This document shows positions 60,449 through 64,000 of a DNA stretch of 64,000 bases, one piece after another; position 1 is the stretch's first letter, and the number at the start of each line of letters is the position of its first letter. Position numbers and translations under genes: made by a program. This DNA is from Pseudomonas karstica (GTDB taxonomy: Bacteria > Pseudomonadota > Gammaproteobacteria > Pseudomonadales > Pseudomonadaceae): NCBI RefSeq assembly GCF_009707515.1, contig NZ_WLYI01000031.1, forward strand, positions 1 through 64,000, given 5' to 3'. The notes below the pieces were generated by a model, which saw only the letters and a program-made list of their open reading frames with translations, made no database searches and was not told where the DNA came from.

Positions 60449-61198
60449 ATGACTCAGTTTCTCAAAGGTAAAGTTGCATTGGTGACCGGCGCATCGCGCG
60501 GCATCGGCGCAGCCATTGCCAAGCGTCTGGCAGCCGAAGGTGCCGACATCGTCTTCAGCTATGCAAAATCACGGGAACGCGCACACGCTGTGGCCAGCGA
60601 AATAGAAGCCCTGGGCGTGAAGGTACTGGCTGTGGCCGCCGATCAGGCCGATAGCGCAGCGGTCGCGGCATTGGTCAGGACCGCGCACGATCATTTCGGA
60701 CGATTGGATATCCTCGTCAACAGCGCAGGAATATTCGTAACGGGCATTATTGGTGATCCACAGGTCGACATTGCCGAGCTTGAGCATCAGCAGGCCGTCA
60801 ATATTGGCGGTGTGGTAGCAGCAGTACGCGCTGCTGTACCGCTGCTGTCCGATGGCGGGCGCATTGTGTCGGTGGGGACTATGTTCGCCAGCCGTGCACC
60901 ATTTCCTGGCATTGGCGATTATGCGGCCAGCAAGGCTGCGGTTGCGGCCTATGGCCGCGCCTGGGCTCGCGATCTTGGCCCTCGGCAGATCACCGTCAAC
61001 ACGGTTCAACCTGGTCCGATCAACACAGAAATGAATCCGGAAACCAGCGACGTTGCGGCCATGGTCAAACAGATGACGGCACTAGGTCGATACGGTCAGC
61101 CAGAAGAAATTGCCGGGGCCGTGGCGTTTCTAGTGGGGCCTGATGCGGCATACATCACAGGTGCCACACTCAACATCGATGGCGGTCAAAACAGCTGA
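60449..61198 (+). CDS. Short-chain dehydrogenase/reductase
   Basis: 249 residues from ATG 60449 with CAAGGAAA upstream. TGASRGIGAAIAKRLA, NSAGIFVTGI, Tyr-Lys in YAASKAA, PGPINTEMNPE and ITGATLNIDGGQ at the end, a FabG-like classical SDR. Divergent from LysR, which probably controls it. Third SDR in this 7-kb stretch. Confidence 0.88.
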   Translation: MTQFLKGKVALVTGASRGIGAAIAKRLAAEGADIVFSYAKSRERAHAVASEIEALGVKVLAVAADQADSAAVAALVRTAHDHFGRLDILVNSAGIFVTGIIGDPQVDIAELEHQQAVNIGGVVAAVRAAVPLLSDGGRIVSVGTMFASRAPFPGIGDYAASKAAVAAYGRAWARDLGPRQITVNTVQPGPINTEMNPETSDVAAMVKQMTALGRYGQPEEIAGAVAFLVGPDAAYITGATLNIDGGQNS

Positions 61199-61272
61199 CT
61201 CCAGGCATGTTCAGTCAACTGCAACTATCTCCTGGCAACCACCCATCGAGCCTGACCACCACCCTGGAAAAC

Positions 61273-61286
61273 AGGAGGAGATAATG
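61273..61286 (+). other. Orphan strong ribosome-binding site and ATG
   Basis: AGGAGG (61273-61278), 5 bases, ATG 61284. The frame opened here runs antisense over the kinase gene, which begins to overlap it 25 bases later, so it is probably not a gene. It could be the start of a gene that was lost downstream of the SDR. Nothing else is seen in 61199-61308. Confidence 0.3.
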
Positions 61287-61308
61287 GGGGCGCCTGGTGC
61301 AACGCGGA

Positions 61309-62790
61309 TCAACACAGCGTACGCTCCAGCGCCTTCTTCCACTCGCCATAACGTGCCTCCATGGCCTGATCCACAGCAGGCTCAAACCTCTCCCGCGGCC
61401 TTTCCAACTCTGCCAATGCATCGTCACTGGCCCAGATGCCCAACGCCCTTCCAGCCAAATGCGCCGCCCCCAGCGCCGAGACTTCCGGCGACAAGCTACG
61501 TACCACCGGGCGTTGCAACAGGTCTGCCAAAAACTGCATCAGCCAGCGATTACGCGTGGCACCGCCGTCGACCCAGAGTTCTTTCAAAGGGCTGCCAATA
61601 TCCTGCTGCATGGCATCAAACACATCGCGAATCTGATACCCGATGGACTCCAGCGAAGCCCGCAGAATGTGCGCACCCGAGGTGGCTTCGGTCAGGCCGC
61701 AGATCAATCCACGCGCCTCAGCTTGCCAGTGTGGCGCGCCAAGCCCGGACAGCGCCGGGACGAAGTACACGCCGCCATTGTCAGGTAGTTGCGCCGCCTG
61801 TTCAGTCAGCGCATCGAGGGACTCGCCCGCCATCAGCCGCGAGGCCCACTGCACCGCCGCGCCGGTATGGACGATATTGCCTTCCATGCCGTAGGTCGGT
61901 GCCAAAGCGTCATGCCAGGCCAAGGTAGTCGACAAACCGTGAGTGGATGCAATCGGCCCGCTCATGGGGGTCATCAATGATGAACCGGTACCCAGGGTGG
62001 CCTTGACCAGCCCGGGCGCAAAACCGCCTTGCCCATACAGCGCGGCATGGGAGTCGCCGATCATCGACATCACCGGGATGCCGGCAGGCAGTCGTCCGAA
62101 GCCTGCCGTTTCGGCAAAGAACCCGGCGCTAGGCTGAATCGGTGCCAGCGCTGGCGCCGGGATGGCGAACAGCTCAAGCAACTCCTGGTCCCAGCCGCAG
62201 GTGTGCAGGTTGAACAGTTGGGTACGGGCGGCGTTGGAGTAGTCCGTGGCAAACACTTGCCCGCCACTGAGTTTCCACAACAGCCAGCTGTCCACGGTGC
62301 CGAGGCAGATTTCACCGGCGGCGGCGCGGGCGTGGCCGTGGCCGTGTTCAAGGTTGTCGAGAATCCAGCGCAGTTTTCCCGCCGAAAACATCGGGTCCAG
62401 CGCCAGCCCGGTCTTGGCCAGGATGATCGCTTCGTGCCCTTGCTCATGCAGCTGCGTACACAACGTCGTGGAGCGTCGGCACTGCCAACTGATGCACGGC
62501 GACAGCGGCTCACCGGTGTGCCGGTCCCAGGCCACTACGGATTCGCGCTGATTGCTGATGGCCAAGGCAGTGATCGGGCGATCAACCTGAGCCAGGCATT
62601 CATCGATGGCCGCCAGGGTGTTGAGCCAGATCAGCAGCGGGTCCTGCTCGGAAAAGCCAGCCTGGGGATGGCTGATGCTCAATGGCCGCGAGCCCCGGGC
62701 GATCACTTGCCCGAGTTCGTTGACCAGCACGGCCTTGGTGTTGCTGGTGCCTTCGTCTATCGCCAGGATCAGCGGGGTCGTTTCATTCAT
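61309..62790 (-). CDS. FGGY-family carbohydrate kinase, glycerol-kinase-like
   Basis: 493 residues from ATG 62790 (GTG 62799 overlapping the transketolase gene is an alternative). LAIDEGTSNTKAVLVNELG at the phosphate site, ISNQRESVVAWDRHTGEPLSPCISWQ, GDSHAALYGQGGF, KATLGTGSSLMTP and the C-terminal LWVDGGATRNRWLMQFLADLL, as in GlpK and related kinases. Substrate unknown. Because it is coupled to a split transketolase, a ketose or a branched sugar such as apulose is more likely than glycerol. Confidence 0.85.
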   Translation of the reverse strand: MNETTPLILAIDEGTSNTKAVLVNELGQVIARGSRPLSISHPQAGFSEQDPLLIWLNTLAAIDECLAQVDRPITALAISNQRESVVAWDRHTGEPLSPCISWQCRRSTTLCTQLHEQGHEAIILAKTGLALDPMFSAGKLRWILDNLEHGHGHARAAAGEICLGTVDSWLLWKLSGGQVFATDYSNAARTQLFNLHTCGWDQELLELFAIPAPALAPIQPSAGFFAETAGFGRLPAGIPVMSMIGDSHAALYGQGGFAPGLVKATLGTGSSLMTPMSGPIASTHGLSTTLAWHDALAPTYGMEGNIVHTGAAVQWASRLMAGESLDALTEQAAQLPDNGGVYFVPALSGLGAPHWQAEARGLICGLTEATSGAHILRASLESIGYQIRDVFDAMQQDIGSPLKELWVDGGATRNRWLMQFLADLLQRPVVRSLSPEVSALGAAHLAGRALGIWASDDALAELERPRERFEPAVDQAMEARYGEWKKALERTLC

Positions 62791-62795
62791 GTGAT

Positions 62796-63728
62796 TCACC
62801 GCAACCGGATGGCAGCTGCCACAATCCCAGCCGCATCGATGTTATGCAAGGCGCGGGTCGGCTCACGTGCACCAGCCGCCGCGTATTCGCCGTCACCGAT
62901 ACCCAGGCGGATCAGTGGAACGCCCAGCCCGGCCTCAGCCAGCACTTCAGCCACGAGGCTGCCAACGCCACCATTGATGTTGTGCTCCTCGACAGTAATG
63001 ACGGCGCGCGTGCCGCTGAGGGCGCTGAGCAGTACCTCGCGCTGCAGCGGCCGGATCGAGGACAGGTTGATGACCTGGGCCTGGATACCCTGATCGGCCA
63101 GCAACTGGGCGGCATCGACCGCCTCATGCACCACCGACCCCAGGGCGACGATGCTCACATCCAGACCCTGGCGCAGGATATCGACCTGGCCCGGAACGAA
63201 GCGGTAATCGGCGTCATGCACATCCGGCAAGGCCTTGCCATCGAGGCGGATGTACACCGGGCCGTGGTAGCGCAGGGCGTAATCGACAATCTGCCGGCAT
63301 TCAACGGCGTCGGCCGGGGCAAAAATCTGCACGTTGCCAAAACCGCGCATCACCGAGATATCGTCGAGGCTGTGGTGCGTGCTGGCCAGCGGGCCGTAGC
63401 TGGTGCCAGCGTTAAGCCCGAACATCTTGACGTTGGCCTGGTTGTAGCAAACGTCGACCTTGATTTGCTCATTGGCCCGCGAGATCAGAAACGGCGCCGC
63501 GTTGCAGGTGGCGGCAATCTTGCCACCCAGGGCCAGGCCGGCCGCGACGCTGACCAGCGACTGTTCGGCGATGCCGACGTTGATCAGGCGCTCGGGAAAA
63601 CGCTGGGCAAACGGACCGATCTTGGCCGTGGACGTGGAGTCGCTGACGACCGGCACCACATCGAGGCCGGCATCGACGGCGGCAATAAACGCTTCAACCA
63701 TGACGCTCGCCAAATGTTCACTCGCCAT
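62796..63728 (-). CDS. Transketolase, C-terminal subunit
   Basis: 310 residues, the pyrimidine-binding and C-terminal parts of transketolase as a separate protein. GIAEQSLVSVAAGLALGGKIAATCNAAPFL, THHSLDDISVMRGFGNVQIFAPADAVECRQIV and the late ITVEEHNINGGVGSLVAEVLAE. Overlaps the N-terminal subunit gene by 11 bases and reaches the start region of the kinase gene. Forms an enzyme with the next gene upstream. Confidence 0.92.
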   Translation of the reverse strand: MASEHLASVMVEAFIAAVDAGLDVVPVVSDSTSTAKIGPFAQRFPERLINVGIAEQSLVSVAAGLALGGKIAATCNAAPFLISRANEQIKVDVCYNQANVKMFGLNAGTSYGPLASTHHSLDDISVMRGFGNVQIFAPADAVECRQIVDYALRYHGPVYIRLDGKALPDVHDADYRFVPGQVDILRQGLDVSIVALGSVVHEAVDAAQLLADQGIQAQVINLSSIRPLQREVLLSALSGTRAVITVEEHNINGGVGSLVAEVLAEAGLGVPLIRLGIGDGEYAAAGAREPTRALHNIDAAGIVAAAIRLR

Positions 63729-64000
63729 GACTCAACTCCTCCAGTGCCGCGTTGATTTCATCACCCTTGGGCACGCGGTGGTGCCATTCGGGACGGGCTT
63801 CGATAAACGACACGCCCTTGCCTTTAATGGTGTGGGCGATCAGCACCTGGGGTGCGCCGGTCTTGCTCTGCATGGTTTCCAGGGCGCTGATCAACTGGCC
63901 CACATCATTGCCATCGCACTCGCTGACGGCGAAGCCAAAGGCCGCCCATTTCACGTCCAGCGGGTCCAGCGGCATGATCTCTGCGGTCAGCCCGGCCAGT
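63718..64000 (-). CDS. Transketolase, N-terminal subunit (partial; 5' end outside window)
   Basis: The visible 93 codons give the end of the thiamine-diphosphate-binding half: LAGLTAEIMPLDPLDVKWAAFGF, then VSECDGNDVGQLISALE and LIAHTIKGKGVSFIE, the familiar transketolase segment. The frame is open to the window edge; the start lies beyond 64000 on this strand. Split transketolases usually act on special sugars in catabolic operons. Confidence 0.92.
   Translation of the reverse strand, partial: LAGLTAEIMPLDPLDVKWAAFGFAVSECDGNDVGQLISALETMQSKTGAPQVLIAHTIKGKGVSFIEARPEWHHRVPKGDEINAALEELSHGE

Noticed and set aside
62029..63093. 354-codon open frame on the + strand opposite the kinase and transketolase genes
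   Set aside because: It spans two certain genes on the other strand and shows only antisense composition.

Overview
The window looks like chromosomal DNA of a Pseudomonas, most likely of the P. fluorescens group. The basis is the high GC content, the kyn/ant/cat gene content and order, an OprD porin, an McpS-like chemoreceptor, and several classes of short palindromic repeats typical of that group. There is no rRNA, tRNA, CRISPR array, phage or insertion sequence that I can see. The genes form compact catabolic and transport operons, each with its own regulator.

Region 1 (1-12.25 kb) is a surface and secretion locus. The 3' end of a giant adhesin gene carries an uninterrupted tract of 174 Asp-Ala dipeptides, then two tandem 279-residue modules and a C-terminal secretion signal. 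It is followed by a complete type I secretion apparatus: a TolC-like protein, an ABC exporter with a degenerate C39 domain, and an HlyD-like adaptor. Two strong hairpins lie between the adhesin gene and the exporter genes. Convergent to this is a 1054-codon gene joining an unrecognised N-terminal half to a MurF-like ligase, and behind it a small ribbon-helix-helix regulator in AT-rich DNA.

Region 2 (12.25-27.1 kb) encodes tryptophan degradation to the catechol branch: kynB-kynA, antABC with divergent antR, catBCA with divergent catR, kynR and kynU. Two amino-acid permeases are interspersed. Together these convert tryptophan to kynurenine, anthranilate, catechol, muconate and muconolactone. 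Candidate binding sites for KynR, AntR and CatR can be read directly.

Region 3 (27-40 kb) holds ordinary accessory functions: LysR/TauE, MdaB, an epimerase, a SulP transporter, an LprI-like protein, a GntP/RpiR/D-aminoacylase operon and an HBM-type chemoreceptor. Region 4 (40-46.1 kb) is a small regulon in which a LysR protein sits between an OprD porin and a permease-hydrolase pair. The two flanking promoters share the same composite sequence (operator, -35, 17-bp spacer, -10) at the same distance from the start codon. Region 5 (46-53 kb) has a lipoprotein, an ArnT-like glycosyltransferase, a dctPQM TRAP transporter and a YeeE/YedE transporter preceded by twin palindromes.

Region 6 (53-61.2 kb) looks like a carbonyl-metabolism or detoxification island. 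It has two paralogous AraC regulators with matching operators, three short-chain dehydrogenases, a VOC protein, a saccharopine-dehydrogenase-like reductase, an MFS exporter and a LysR regulator. Region 7 (61.3-64 kb) is the start of a sugar operon with a split transketolase and an FGGY kinase; it continues beyond the window.

The most unusual items are the (Asp-Ala)174 adhesin with its exporter, the MurF-like fusion, the duplicated LysR promoter architecture, and the matched operators of the two AraC paralogues. All functional calls are from reading the sequence; no database search was run.
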